Assembly (NCBI GenBank): GCA_963969395.1
Contig: OZ017803.1
Location: forward strand, 6,510,001 to 6,574,000
Direction: 5' to 3'
Source of the DNA: Pseudoscleropodium purum
Taxonomy: Eukaryota > Streptophyta > Bryopsida > Hypnales > Brachytheciaceae
DNA: 64,000 bases
The translations under genes were made by a program, and so were the position numbers. The notes beneath the pieces were generated by a model. The model had not been told where the DNA came from, made no database searches, and was given only the letters and a program-made list of their open reading frames with translations. How positions within the stretch are numbered: the stretch's first letter is position 1; the number at the start of each line of letters is the position of its first letter. Positions 11,497-23,497 of the stretch are shown here, piece by piece.

Positions 11497-14055
11497 TGTC
11501 ATGTTGTAAATAACTATATTATTTAAAAACATCAAAAGATTAACCTTGAACCCTAATTCAAGAAAAGGGTTGAGATAGAAAATGTGGGGGTCGTGGAGAA
11601 ATCCATGGTCTTAGGTTGTACTGGATCTTGTCACTTAGCTCAGGGGGACAGGGTGGCTGGCTGGTTGGCTAGTTATTTCCTGCTTTCACTAGCGGTGCCA
11701 AGTTGCAACTGCTCAGACCGAATCAACGAATCCGACAAGATTCAAACCCGGAACCAACTGGCAACTAATTGGGGACTTCTCCAACCAACCAAGTCCACAA
11801 TTTGGCGGCTGTTGTTGATCCCAAGGTGGTTTTATACCACTATTGATTGGTTGTTTGGTATATTGACTGACGGAACAGTGTTCTTAAGTCTATTTTTTTA
11901 TCACATAGGTTACCTTTTGATACAAAAAGAAAAAATATATATATATACATTTGATTATTAGCGTTTTGATTTTATTATAAAGATAGCTAGTATAGTGTGA
12001 TTAGAGTATTTAAAGCAAAAGTAAGCTTCTTAAACCAACCATTAGGTATAGAAATAAAGGAACTGAGTAGTATTGCTTCTCATGTTCTGCTTTGAGTTGG
12101 TTATAGTTTGGGTTTTAGTATTCGTAGTTATGGATTCACAAGACCCTGACGATTGGCAATTGCCATTATTGCAATTACCGGTTGATCCAAATCAACCATC
12201 TTCATCAAGACTGCGTAAGCAAGATGATGTTGGACCTTTTGAATGTCGTGTTCAACCACGAACAGATCTAGATAACCAGCAAACTTTATTGCCAGTTTTG
12301 CAATTGGATAAAAAGTCTTTGGTGATCGTTTTGGAGTCTGAACCCATGCTTTCCGAGAACTATTAAATGGTGTTTGAAGGGTGTTTTGAAAACAACGGTG
12401 AAGAACAAATGGTCACCTGTATTTCCGGTGAAGTAGGCCAACGCCTTTGGCTTCAAGGACCACTCAATCTATTGACCGCGGAACGGAGAGCTAACTACAT
12501 GACTGCTTTACTTTTGCATGTTTTTAAGTTTTTAAGTGTGTAAAGCAAATGATTTTGAAATTAGATTTTGTGGTGTTAAGGTAATGTATTTTAGCCTTTG
12601 TTTTAGGATTTTGGCTACCATCAATTAAATTTTATTCACATTAGATGAAAGTAGTTGATTGTTTACCTTCCTTTTGTTGACTTTGGGATTAGTGGACCCA
12701 AAAAGGCATTTGGAATTTAGAAAAAGTAGAGTTTTAGGGAGCCTATAAGAGAATAGATTCTCACATGGGCTGATGTGGCCCATGTGGAAGGAGAAGGGGG
12801 AGAGATTTTCTCGATGTCGAGGTTGGTGTGAGTGTGTGGTGTGCTGTAGTGGAAAGAACCAAAACTTTGTTCAATTTATGTGTGTTGTTGAAGACGAATT
12901 TGAATACAAAATTTGGTAAAGTTATACATGGTGGTGTTGCGCTTTTTTTAGAGGTATTTTCACTTGATTTCAATATTGTATGTGAATTTTATAGGCTTTT
13001 GAGTGAGGAGTAGTCTGTTGGTACTCAAAAGGAGGAGCAAAGATTTTGTGCCTCTCCTAGAGTCACAAAAATTGTTAGAACAAAGTGAAAATCAAGTAGA
13101 ATATAGATCTTGTTGCTAGCTTTCTATTAAGCTATCAAACTTCTCATCACCATGTTTTTATCTCAAGTTATGAAGAGAAAAGCGAAGTAGTGTACTACCG
13201 CTAGAATTGCATGTAGGAGATCTTTGAGAGTACATAACTCATAGGCAGTAGCTTTGTTTCAAGTGAAATTTTGATGCATCAAGGCTTACTGTATTAGCTT
13301 TCAGAAAAGCTATCTCTTACTTAAAGTGGAGCTTTAGAACATTTTAAATGCCCATTTTAGTACTGCTGATTTAGAAGAGGGTGAAAGAGACGATTGGAAG
13401 GCTAGAAGATTGAAGATTGAAGTGAAGAATTGAAGAGTCAAGTGAAAACTTACCCCGCAAGGACCTACCCTATATTGTGGCTTGTGGCTCTGTCATTCCA
13501 AGCCAAATTTGGAGGCTCGTTGTCAATTTGTGTGATGGGCATGTGACTTTGTCAATTTTTTGCATTGTAAACCTTGTTTGCGGGTTTGGCCTGACATTGC
13601 GTACATGGCCTTACTCCATTTTGTGTCGTGGGCAACGAAGTGGGATTGATGGTCCACATGGTTGAATCTTATGTCGTTCTCACGGTGAGACTAGATTGAT
13701 CACCAGTAGACCGTGAATTTGAAAGTTTAGGAGCCATATTCATGGACGGTTCAGCTTGTGGTTTGCCGTCCGTTCTACCCGTCCCATATCCTATGGTTTC
13801 TTATCCCATCCTTGACCCTTGAACCCCTAGAACCATAACATGATAGGCCAACATGGAGCGGATTCAAGAAAGTTAAAGATTCGAGGTTTGAGGAGACAAC
13901 GTGTTGAAGATTCGAGGTGCAAATGTACGAGAAGACATCCTATTGAAGATTCAAGGTTCGAGACAAGATCAAGCTAGAAACCCTACCCTCAAGTCATTTT
14001 TAGTAGTAGTCAAAATCCCTGTGATTTTCCAAAGCAAACTCCTCTCAATACGACA
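11497..14055 (+). mobile_element. 2.56-kb unclassified insertion in element A
   Basis: Copies B, C and D are continuous across this point, so this block is an insertion. It is flanked by a 4-bp duplication GCGT (11493-11496 and 14056-14059), and removing one copy restores the B-like sequence. It begins TGTCATGTTG and ends CAATACGACA, whose reverse complement TGTCGTATTG matches the start at 8 of 10 positions. A 'caatttggcgg' near 11800 recalls the primer-binding region of some Ty3/gypsy elements, but I find no terminal direct repeats. It carries one acidic frame (12073-12543). The strand is assigned from that frame. The class is unresolved: a reduced LTR element or a DNA element. Confidence 0.65.
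12073..12543 (+). pseudogene. Unknown acidic protein, one in-frame stop
   Basis: One frame runs from ATG 12073 (or the better-looking ATG 12130) to TAA 12541-12543 with a single internal TAA at 12364-12366. From 12130 it would be 137 codons with the stop as codon 79. The segment begins MDSQDPDDWQLPLLQLPVDP, is rich in Asp, Pro, Gln and Leu, and continues after the stop with MVFEGCFENNGEEQMVTC and GEVGQRLWLQGPLNLLTAER. If read from 12073 it gains a ~19-residue hydrophobic N-terminus, probably just leader read-through. It is the only long frame of the 2.56-kb insertion. I do not recognise it; it could be a captured host exon or a Gag fragment. Confidence 0.4.
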
Positions 14056-17052
14056 GCGTAGCTAGAGGAGGACCTCATATGTGTCAAATTGTTACATAGG
14101 TCGTAGAGTATGAAGAACGAGGAGATGATCCAAGAACTCATTTATGGAGTTCCAATATAGTATGAGTTGATGGTGAGAAGTTGACTTGTAGCTTGGATGG
14201 AAGACATTTGGGCGGATGTCTATTCATTTAAAAAGAACGGACTCGGACTAGCTTAAAGAAAGGATAAGTACATAGCCAAAAAGTTCCGGAATCAGGCTCA
14301 TTCAAAAGAGGTTTTTGCTATTAGTGACCACAAGAACGAGAGGCATAGATGGGTACTAGACTTCTTCATTCCGATCTTGTATCAGGAAAAGCCTACTTGG
14401 ATTACAATCACGGTGGCTAACACCATCTTTGGGGCATTAGAAGGTCGGATTGTCCATTGGGGAAGAGTGATTCAGGGCATAGTAGGCAAACTAAGAGATC
14501 ATGTAGCCTAGGCAAAACATACCCCTATCACTCCATATCTATTCTACCTCTATCACCACAAAAAAGTCTTGAGTGCTGAGGAAACGATTTTGTACAACAT
14601 TGGAGTCAAGATCCTGAAGTACGGTTTGACGGATGAACTGGAGAAGGGGGAGAAGGAATTCGAAGAAGGACAATCGGAAGAAGAAGAAGAAACGATGGAT
14701 TGAAAAGAAAGGAAATCCACGAATTTGGCTGCACGAGGGAAGGCACCAACACCAGATAGAGAGGAGCCAAATCCAAATATAGAACATCTTGAAGACTTAG
14801 ATTTCTTTGAAGTCAGAATCTAGTGGATGCAACAGGCCAAACAAATGTATGGTAACCTAGAGGATCATATACTCCTTATCTCGGGTGAACTCAAGGTGGA
14901 GCTAGACCAAATTTTGGAGGAGATATGGAAACATCCAGATTCGGAAGAGTTCCGACAGAAGGAGGAATAGATCCGGAAGTTGTAGGAGGAAAAAAATAGC
15001 TTCAAGTCCCAATTGGAGTGGACGGAAGGAGAGCTGAACATGGCAAGATAAAAGGAGATGGAGGCTCTTCGACTCATCCATGACCTCAAGGAACTTGTCA
15101 TGGTTCTGGAGCATACGGTGATCAGAGTTGACTTTTACACTGCCTGGTTGGAGAAGGAAGGGCATATGACTGGATTGAGGATGGTTAAAATCTTGATCAA
15201 TTTCGAAGCCTAGATGGGAGTTGTTTTGAAGGACAAGCCCAAGTTGTTGGGATACCTGGATCTAGAACAAGCCATTGACTTAGAGGGGTTTCCAGAGGTC
15301 CCTAGAAACATATTTCGGAATACTCTAGTTCGATAGACTTTGGTCCAATAGGCTTCTAGAAGTCCAATTCAGCCACAATCAGGTAGGCTGAAGTCTATCC
15401 TCATTCTAGCTGCGAGTCCATTAGTTAGTCAAGCATGGACTCTAATAGGACCAACGATACCTGAGCTCGAAAAAGAAGCAAGTGGAAAGTCCGTTCCAGT
15501 ATAGCAAGGAATTTCCTTTCCAATTCTTCCACTACTTGGGAGAATCACAACTAGAAAGTTTGTGGCGCCCAGATTGACTATTCATGGCAAACTCGATGCA
15601 TGGATTGGAGCAATGACGAATTTGGCCCAATCTCATTCAGAAGACTTTTCATACATGCAACAATCAATGTTAAAGTGGGATCGTGCTGAGATTGAATTGA
15701 GTGGGTCACCCTAAGCCAAAAATCCAGAGATTCACGAGATCGAGGAGTCGGAAGAGGATGTATTGAAGTCTAGATCCGAGGGTGAGATGGAATCTGCAGA
15801 CTCACCTCTGAAAATTTCACAGAAACCTTAGACTCGGTTGTCAGCGAAGAATACATTGGTGAAAACTTCAGTGAAGACTCTAGACAACCAAAATGGGAGC
15901 TACACGAAGAAGGCAAGGCGGAGTAGATAGAAAGTAGGCAGTTAGTTAGGATTTTCATTCTAGAACAGGTTTCCTAAGTGTGGGCCCGAGTTCTGGATTT
16001 CAAGGGATAATTGGATTGTGAACTTTTCAGATATTTTGAGTTGTTCATTGTTTGGTTACCCTAATTTCTGGGATGCCTTTTTGGCTTTTTAGACATTAAC
16101 TTTGGTTTTGGTTTTGGTTTTTAAGGGCGGGCAAGTTTGTTACCCTCTCATTCCATCCTAGGAATTATTTCATTGTATTTCATTTACTTCTGTAATCTGA
16201 GCCACTTGGTGGACATTCTGGCTTCAACTTTGTATCCGAATTGTGTTTGTTTGTTTGTTGGAGGGTTGAAATATGAGAAGGATGGATGAGGAGGCATCCG
16301 GATTTTGAATAACTAGGTCAGATTGAGGGAGTACTATTGTGTTGGTATTAAATTTGTGACTAAGGAACTGCACGTGGTGCCTCTGAACTACTAGAATGAT
16401 AATTCGATTATACTGAAGAGTGGTGTAAATGTAGCTCTAGAATTGGAAACAATTCTGTGCGGAGATTAGTGACCGCTAGTAGAAACTCCCACTCACCAAA
16501 AGGTCTGCCAACCTTGGAATCTAACTTATATTTAGAAAGACTATCTACTTGTCAGTTTTGGTTACCTGAGATCTGTTGTTGAAGTAAGAAGGAGTGAACG
16601 TAGTTCTGAGTGACCTACATTCTAGATCGGCCATCCGGAACATTATGGGGATACGGAACTTCTTTCTGTACTGCAATACTTTGATTACTTGTGTGTTTGT
16701 TTGTTTGTGTGTTTGTTTGTTTTTGATAGTTTAGTGAGTAGAGAGACTAGAGTGGTGAAGTTCCTACCCCTCGAAAGATCAACAGTGGACCCTTTGATGG
16801 TAAAACAAAAGAATTGAAAACCAGTGTATTGAGAGACATAACTAGAAACCAGGTGAAGCCGGATCCAAATTGGAATCCAGATAGTAGTTGGAATTCAGAA
16901 AATAGAATAAAAGAGTAGTCAAAAGAAGAAAGAAAAATCATCTGGATACTCAAGTTTGGGAGAACATTCGGAATTCCCTGGGATGATAATTTGTGTCATC
17001 TTACCATGATTTTGTGTATAAAGATACTTACACTTAGATTGCGTGCACAACA

Positions 17053-19072
17053 AGATCCGTTGCTTGGAAGGCACAACTAAATTACACATTGTTAGACACC
17101 TAGTAGGAGTTCACTACGATAAAAGCAACTAGAACCTCGTTGTGTATACTTTATTCTAAAGGTGGAAATAAAGCATCTATAGGTGTTTATCTCCTTATCA
17201 ATTATTAACTATCCTTCTTCCTAATGGCTATTCAAATTCTTTTGGTTTTCATCCTAATCTTTCTTTTTAGTAAAACATCATTCTTCCCCCATTTTCCTTA
17301 ATTTTTTTTCTTGATTTCTAAAACTTGAGAGCTTTGATTTGTGGTGCAATTGAGAGAATTGTCTTCTATTTCACCTTTATGGAGATTTTTGGGACTTTTA
17401 ATTTAACTTCCACTTTCTTCTACTCTACCTTTTTCATCTTCTATGTTCATTTTGTACTAAGTCTATACTAAAATGGACTAAAAAAGACTAATTGTCGTGA
17501 AAATTAGACTAATTAAGAAGAACTCATGTTGGAATTGAGAGTCCCTATGGGAACCTCCCAAGCTCCTTGGTTGTGGCAAGCTTTTGCGACACATTTAAAG
17601 AGCTTTATTAGTAGAGTCTCTACTTAGGCAGAAGCTTCTATCCATAGATAACTCTGACCTAGGTAGGAGCTTGGTTAGGATAATACTCAAGTTTTGGAGT
17701 GCCCAGCCTTAGGATATATGCCAAAAAGTACAAAAAAAGGATTTTTGGCAACCTAATAAAAATACATTCTAAGGGTATTTGGATCTTTGGAGGGCCATAA
17801 CTTCTTCAATACTTGTAAAAATTGGAAAAGTAAGTAGTCCACGCTAATCTATAAAAACATTCAATCACAAAATTGGATTTGCACTTTGAAATTGGATCCC
17901 GGAGCAAAAAATTATCCTAATCAGAAGATCAAGAGTCTTTGGAGGTCCGATTTTGGGTAAACAACTTGGACTCAAGTGGTCTTCCAAAATGGAGAGTGTC
18001 TTGGATGTTTCTAGAGACCCCTAAGATGAAGAGGGCTACCAAATCCTACAAAAAGTATTATAAAAAAGGATCATCTCCCTTTTCCCTCTTGAATGGTGCC
18101 ATGGTAAGCCATAGTGGCCACATATAGTAAGATTGATGTTGGATCTTCACTACCACTTGTGTATTACCATAGAGTGCTTGTGCACTCTTTGATACCAATT
18201 GGATGTGCCCCGTTCTATATTTGGTCATGATGTGAGTCCCACTTGATGAGTCTCAAATTGAGGTGGATTGGGCCTAGTGGGGAGTTGGGTGACTTGGGTC
18301 CCATTAGAAGGCAGTTAGCACCAATGGAGACTAGTACTACAATCATTGAGTATTTGGACATCTATGGAAGGTTTGCTCCATATCATTAAATGACATGCTT
18401 GCATACATGCCCGATGTCTTGTGGAAATTAAATATTGGAATGAAAGTGGTAGAAATCACGAAGGAATGAAAAATCCCTTGACTAAAATTGAAACCAAATA
18501 TTGTGGATGTGTGGCACATGCAATGTTAGGATATTGTGATTCATATTGTCACTAGGAGTTATGTGCTACAAAAAGCAATTAGAAGTGAGCTTAAAGTTAT
18601 AAGTGTCACTAAGGGGCTTGATAGATTTCTATCAACAAAATGAAATGGAAAATTAAAACCTCTCTTTGGGAATCAACTTAGTATTTTCAAATAGGTTTTT
18701 TTAGACCAATTTAGCTATAGTTTATCACATACAAGGTAGGTATAGACAATTTGAGCAATTTCTACTAAACAACCATAATTTGTACAATTTTTAGATTTCT
18801 ACTCTATTTACATATGGGATTTGGGTTTACTTTATGAAAAATACTCTATGTAGGATCAAATGCTATATTAGCATGTAACATTTATATATTTAGGTTTTAA
18901 ACTCTTTTAGGGTTTTGTGTATATAAAACTACACCCAAAACCAGAAAACAAAAGCAAAACAAAAGAGCAAGCCCCATACAATAAAATGAGAGCTCACAAA
19001 CACACAAAGCCACAACAAGTGAATTTCTACCTAAATTCAACTAGGTGTCTAGTCATGAAGTATAGATTATTG
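17053..19072. other. Spacer between elements A and B
   Basis: No gene was recognised. The stretch at 18140-18300 ('accatagagtgcttgtgcac', 'gataccaattgg') and the TATATAAAAC near 18922 look like pieces of an LTR, but no partner copy is present. The remainder is AT-rich. Confidence 0.35.
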
Positions 19073-19140
19073 CATTAGAAAAAATTTGAGCCCTTTTGAC
19101 GGCTGTTAAAGATTCAATTTTTGATGCCCCCCAATGCAAT

Positions 19141-22100
19141 TGTTGTACATGTAGTCTAGGTGTAAGTATCTTTATACACGAAAACATGGTAAGATGATAC
19201 GAATTATTGTCCTAGGAAATTCTAGATGCCTTTCCAAACTTCGATATCCGGATGATCGTTTTCTCTTCCAACTACTCTTTTTTACTCTCTTTTCCAAAAT
19301 CATTATTATCCGGATTCCTATCCGGATCCGATATCACCTAGTTTTTCGGTTTCATCCAGTTTTCCAGTTTTACCCCGTAACAAGTTGGTTTTCAATTCCT
19401 TTGTTTTATCATTGGAGGGTCTGCTCTTGATCTTTCGAGGGGTAGGGACTTCACCACTCTAGCTTACTACATAGACAAAACAAATAAACAAAAAACAAAT
19501 ACCCAAGTACTCAAGGTGTTGTAGCGCAAAAGGTAGATCTGGATCCTCACAACATCCCGAATGGCCGATCCAGAATGTAGGTCACTTAAGACTGCGTTCA
19601 CTCCTCCTTACTACAATGACAGATCTCAGATGCTCGAAACTAACAAGGAGATAATCTTTCTAGGTGTATGACGGATCCCAAGGTTGGCAGACCTTCCGGT
19701 GAGTGGGAGTTTCCTCTGATGGTTGCTACTCTCCATACATAATTGTTTCCAATTCCAGATCTGTACCTATACCACTCTTCATTAAAAACCAGATTACCGT
19801 TCTGCTAGTTCAAAGGCACCACGCGCAGCTCCCTTGTCTCGTATCTAATATCATTGCAATAGTACTCCTTTAGTCCAATCAAATTATCCAAAATCCGGAT
19901 TCCTCCTCACCCGTTCTTCTCATATCTCAACACTTAAACAACAAACCAACACAATCTGGATATACGGTTGGAGCTAGAATGTTCACTAAGTGACTCAAAT
20001 TAAAGAAGGAAATGGAATACAACAAAATAATTGCTAGGATGGAATGAGAGGGCAACAAACTTGCTCACCCTTAAAAATCAAAATCAAAACCAAAGTCAAC
20101 ACCTAAAAAGCCAAAAAGGCATCCTAGAAATTAGAGCAACCAACTAGTGAACAACTCAGGATATCCGGAACATCCACAGCCTAATTGTTTTGACAAATCC
20201 CAAACCCCTAAAACGATCCAGAATCCAAACCCACGCTTAGAAATCCCATTCCAGATAAAAATCCTACCTAACTACCTATGCTCTATCTACCCCACCGTGC
20301 CTTCTTGGAGTTGCTCCCGCTTTGACTACCTAGAGTTTTCACCGAAGCCTTCACTAGTGTATTCTTCGCTAATGACCGAGTTTAGGGCTTCCATGAAACC
20401 TTAGAAGGCAAGTCTTCTGATTCCATCTTTTCCTCAAATCCGGACTTCAACACCTCTTCTTCCGACTCTTCAATCTTTCTAAATCTCCGGATTCTTGGCT
20501 TACGATGATTCACTCAACTCAATCTTAGCATGATCCCGTTTCGGCGTCAACTGTTGCATATGAGAGAAATCTTGCGGATGAGATCAAGTTGGATTCATCA
20601 TTACTCCAATCCGTGCGTCAAGGTTGCCGCGAACTGTCAATTTGGGTACCATAAACTTTCCGGCCGTGACTTTCCCAGGTGGTGGGAAAATTGGGACGAA
20701 AACCGCTTGTTCTGCCGGAACAAACTTCTCACTTGCCCCTTTCTCCGGCTTAGGTCCCGTTGGTCCTGATGGATTTCGTGCTTGGCTATCTGAGGATCCT
20801 GCAACTAGGGTGAAGATAGACTTCAGTCCCTCCAATTGTGGCTACATCGGGCCACTTGAAGCCTACTAGATCGGGGTCTATCGAATCGAAGTATCCCGGA
20901 ATATGCTCTTTAGGACTTCTGGAAACCCTTCTAAGTCAATGGTGCATTTTGGATCCAAGTACCCTAGCAACTTTTGCATGTCCTTCAAAACAATCTCCAT
21001 CTGGGCTTCAAAGTCGACCAGGATCTTTACCATCCTAGATTAGGTCATGTGCCCTTTCTTCTCCAACCAGGCAGTGTAGAGGTCAGCTCAGATCACCATA
21101 TGTTCCGGAACCATGACGAGTTTTTTGAGGTCGTGGACGAGTCGGAAAACCTCCATCTCCTTCCGTCTTGCCGCATTCAGCTCCCCCTCCATCCACTTGA
21201 GTTGGAATTTGAAGCTATCCCTTTCCTCTTCCAACTTCTGGATCTATTCTTCCTTTTGTCGGAACTCCTCCGAATTTGGACGTTTCTAAATCTTCTCCAA
21301 AATTTGCTCTGGCTCTACCTTGAGTTCATTTGCGATAAGAAACATGTGATCCTCCAAGTCGCCATACATTTGTTTGGCCTGCTGCACCCACTGGATTCCA
21401 ACTTCGAAGAACTCTAGCTCTTGGGGATGTTCTAAATCTGGTATCAGTTCCTTCCATTCCGGTGTTGGCGCCTTCCCCCGTGTTGCTAGATTAGTGGACT
21501 TCTTTCGTTTCCAATCCACTGCTTCTTCTTCCTCTTCCGGTTGCTCTTCTTCAGATTCCTTCTCCTCCTTCTCTAGCTCTTCTGTAAGGTCGTACTTTAC
21601 GATTTCAACTCCAATGTTGTATTCAATTGTATTCCCGGCACTCAAGACCTCCTTGTGGTGATAGAGGTGGAACAAATACGGTGTGATAGGGTTGTGCTTT
21701 GCTTGACCTACGTGCTCTGCTAGCTTGCCTACAATTCCCTGAATCACTCTTCCCTAATGGATGATCCGGTCTTCGAAAGCCCCGAAAATGGTGTTGGCCA
21801 CTGTGACCCTAACGCGGGTAGGCTTTTCCGGATACAAGATTGGAATCAGGAAGTTCAGTACCCGTCTATGCCTCTTGTTCTTATAGTCGCTAATGGCAAA
21901 ACCCTCCTTTGAGTGGGCTTGACCTCGGAACTTTCCGGCTACGTACTTGTCTACTCTTCTGGCTAGTCTGAGTCCATTCTTCTTAAACGAATAGACATCT
22001 GCTCAGATGTCTTCCGTCCAAGCTACGGGTCAACCTCTCACTATCAACTCGTACTGATTCGGAACTCCGTAAATGAATTCTTGAATCATCTCCTTGTTCT

Positions 22101-22721
22101 TCATGCTCCATGGCCTATCTAACAATTCAACACATCCGATATACATGACGTCCTCCTCTAATTGCGCTTAGTGAGCCGGATTAGAAGGGATAACCGGACA
22201 AACCATCCAGGCTATAACCCCAGATTTTCGTACAGTCAGGTTGGTAGCCACCACCATGAATCACCAACAATTGGTAAACCTAATCCGATACTACTCCTTT
22301 CGTTCTCTTTCTATCTCGGTCGCTAACTCACCACTCTTTCTCTCAACTATACGTTCAACAAGTTTAGCAAGCAGAGAGGGAGATAAAAAAAAGTAGTGGT
22401 GGATTTAAATACCCAGCATGAGACTGACAATTTAGGGTAGAGAATGGGTAGATGACTGTTCCCCTAACAGTCTCCTAGTTTCCTAGACTGGAAGTCTAGA
22501 ACATAGGTATGGGGAATCTAGTACTTTTCCGGATTCTGCATCCGGATCGTATTTGTTTCCTTAACGTTACTAATGGTTTTAGCAACTCGGAAACTGACTA
22601 TTTCTATTATAGTCATAGTGTAGAGGAAATCTCTAGAAGTTACCAAAAAAACGAAATTTGTAAGTCTATCTAATCCAAATTCTAGACTAACTTATCTAGT
22701 TTGAGTTTTCATGCTTCCACA
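19141..22721 (-). mobile_element. 3.55-kb TG...CA element, copy B
   Basis: On the minus strand it starts TGTGGAAGCATGAAAAC and ends CATGTACAACA. It is flanked by a perfect GCAAT duplication (19136-19140 and 22722-22726). Its length is 3581 bp with no internal insertion, which makes it the best template of the family in the window. The TATA-like ATTTAAATA lies at 22403-22411. The two ends show no direct or long inverted repeats. It inserted into the CACTA-like MITE at 19073-22928. Confidence 0.88.
20283..22257 (-). pseudogene. Element B ~657-codon frame, least decayed copy
   Basis: ATG is at 22257 and the terminal TAG at 20285-20283, 1975 bp in all, one base over a multiple of three. A single +1 shift lies in the C-terminal third, between about 20580 and 20283. 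The open stretch 21747-21286 shows the core: 'VGKLAEHVGQAKHNPITPYL', 'LYHHKEVLSAGNTIEYN', an acidic run of Glu, and 'IQWVQQAKQMYGDLEDHMFL'. Here the codons that are TAG in copies A and D still read CAG, which shows the direction of decay. No catalytic or zinc-binding motif is visible. The composition (acidic, then coiled-coil-prone, then basic tail) fits a structural Gag-like role, but this is inference. Confidence 0.7.
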
Positions 22722-23192
22722 GCAATTATAGAAAAATAAAAGAATAGTATTAAAAAAATAAAAATAGAATTTAAAAAGTATGGAAACCTGACGTGACACA
22801 AGTAGTGCCACATTTGTAGCTTTCATTAAAAAAAATTAAAAAACAGTTGAATTCCTCTAATTATACCGGAGTAGTTGCAACTAATTCAAAACTTGCAGCC
22901 TTTCCGAGGGTTGAAATTTTTTGTAATGTGAATTATTTAGGGGAGTAAGGTAGGGGCAATTAATTATGGAAAGAAGGTTTAAGGGGTGAAGTTTGTAGCC
23001 CTGTGAAGTACAGTTGCTAGTTCCACAACATACAATGAGAGACGTTAGGTGGAAGAAACTTTTTGAAAGGTATATTTGGATTTGTTCAGTATTGGGAGAA
23101 GTTGTACAATGCAAATATCATCGGGAAATTTAGAAGACATTATGAGCATTTAGTGCACTATTGACTTGCGGTGAAGGAAACTTTGTAAGAAC

Positions 23193-23489
23193 CAAGGCTG
23201 TCATAACGGGCGAGTTAGGATCATCGAACGGGACGGACAGACGGTTCAGACGGCTTTAATTTTGTAACTTGTGCAATTTTGCGGAATGACACATCACCTC
23301 ATCCGCACCCTGACGATCTCGTTTGCCCCCTAATGATCTCGTCCACGCCCAGCATGTTCCTTAATCCACATAGCATCCATGTGGCCTATTTTTCCGTTAT
23401 CAGAAAGTCAACTATGTGTTGACTGTATCAGACGGGCGGGACCTCTGACGGACGGGCGAACCGGACGTTTGTCCACTATGACAACCATG
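23193..23489. mobile_element. hAT MITE with perfect 8-bp duplication
   Basis: A 297-bp insertion with terminal inverted repeats CAAGGCTGTCATAACGG and, on the other end, CATGGTTGTCATAGTGG (13 of 17 identical). It is flanked by the perfect 8-bp duplication GTAAGAAC (23185-23192 and 23490-23497). An 8-bp duplication and this TIR type are diagnostic of the hAT superfamily. The interior is much richer in G+C than its surroundings and has several ACGG/GACGG sub-terminal motifs, as hAT transposase-binding sites often do. It carries no transposase. Confidence 0.9.
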
Positions 23490-23497
23490 GTAAGAAC

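Larger units (their letters stand above)
11403..15930 (+). pseudogene. Element A ~657-codon frame, split by insertion and stops
   Basis: The frame starts at ATG 11403 and is interrupted after 94 bp by the 11497-14055 insertion. It resumes at 14056 and ends at TAG 15928-15930 after a basic tail ending KKARRSR. From the internal ATG at 14110 to the stop it is 1821 bp, exactly the length of the same interval in copy D. Visible parts are an N-terminal globular region containing 'VLDFFIPILYQEKP' and 'LYHHKKVLSAEETI', a Glu-rich stretch, a heptad-like Lys/Glu/Leu region likely to form a coiled coil, a 'DAWIGAMTN...SHSEDFSYMQQS' block, and an acidic then basic tail. No CCHC knuckle, protease, RT or integrase motif is seen. 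Many in-frame stops make it dead. It may be Gag-like, but I do not recognise the family. Confidence 0.7.
10930..17052 (+). mobile_element. 3.55-kb TG...CA element, copy A (with internal insertion)
   Basis: Begins TGTGGGAGCACGG and ends GTGCACAACA. It is flanked on both sides by the perfect 5-bp duplication AGATC (10925-10929 and 17053-17057). Without its 2.56-kb internal insertion it is about 3.56 kb, the same as copies B, C and D. Layout: ~315 bp upstream region, TATA-like box at 11241, leader, a ~657-codon decayed frame (11403-15930, interrupted), then ~1.1 kb of non-coding tail. The first and last few hundred bases do not match each other directly or inverted, so it has no LTRs or long inverted repeats of its own. 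A 5-bp duplication with TG/CA ends is the signature of a retroviral-type integrase. It may be a solo LTR carrying an ORF. Confidence 0.85.
19073..22928 (-). mobile_element. CACTA-like MITE split by element B
   Basis: The left part (19073-19140) and right part (22722-22928) join, after removal of element B and one GCAAT, into a ~270-bp copy of the same MITE as at 8006. Forward ends are CATTAGAAAAAATTT and GAAATTTTTTGTAATG, an imperfect inverted repeat. An uninterrupted TTAA at 19106-19109 gives a second empty-site control for the TTAA element. The 3-bp host duplication is not evident. Confidence 0.6.

Noticed and set aside
11497..14055. Ty3/gypsy element, because of 'caatttggcgg' near 11800
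   Set aside because: No terminal direct repeats or pol motifs were found, so the primer-site resemblance alone is not enough.
10930..17052. Classical LTR retrotransposon with two LTRs for copy A
   Set aside because: The first and last several hundred bases do not match each other; the same holds for B, C and D.
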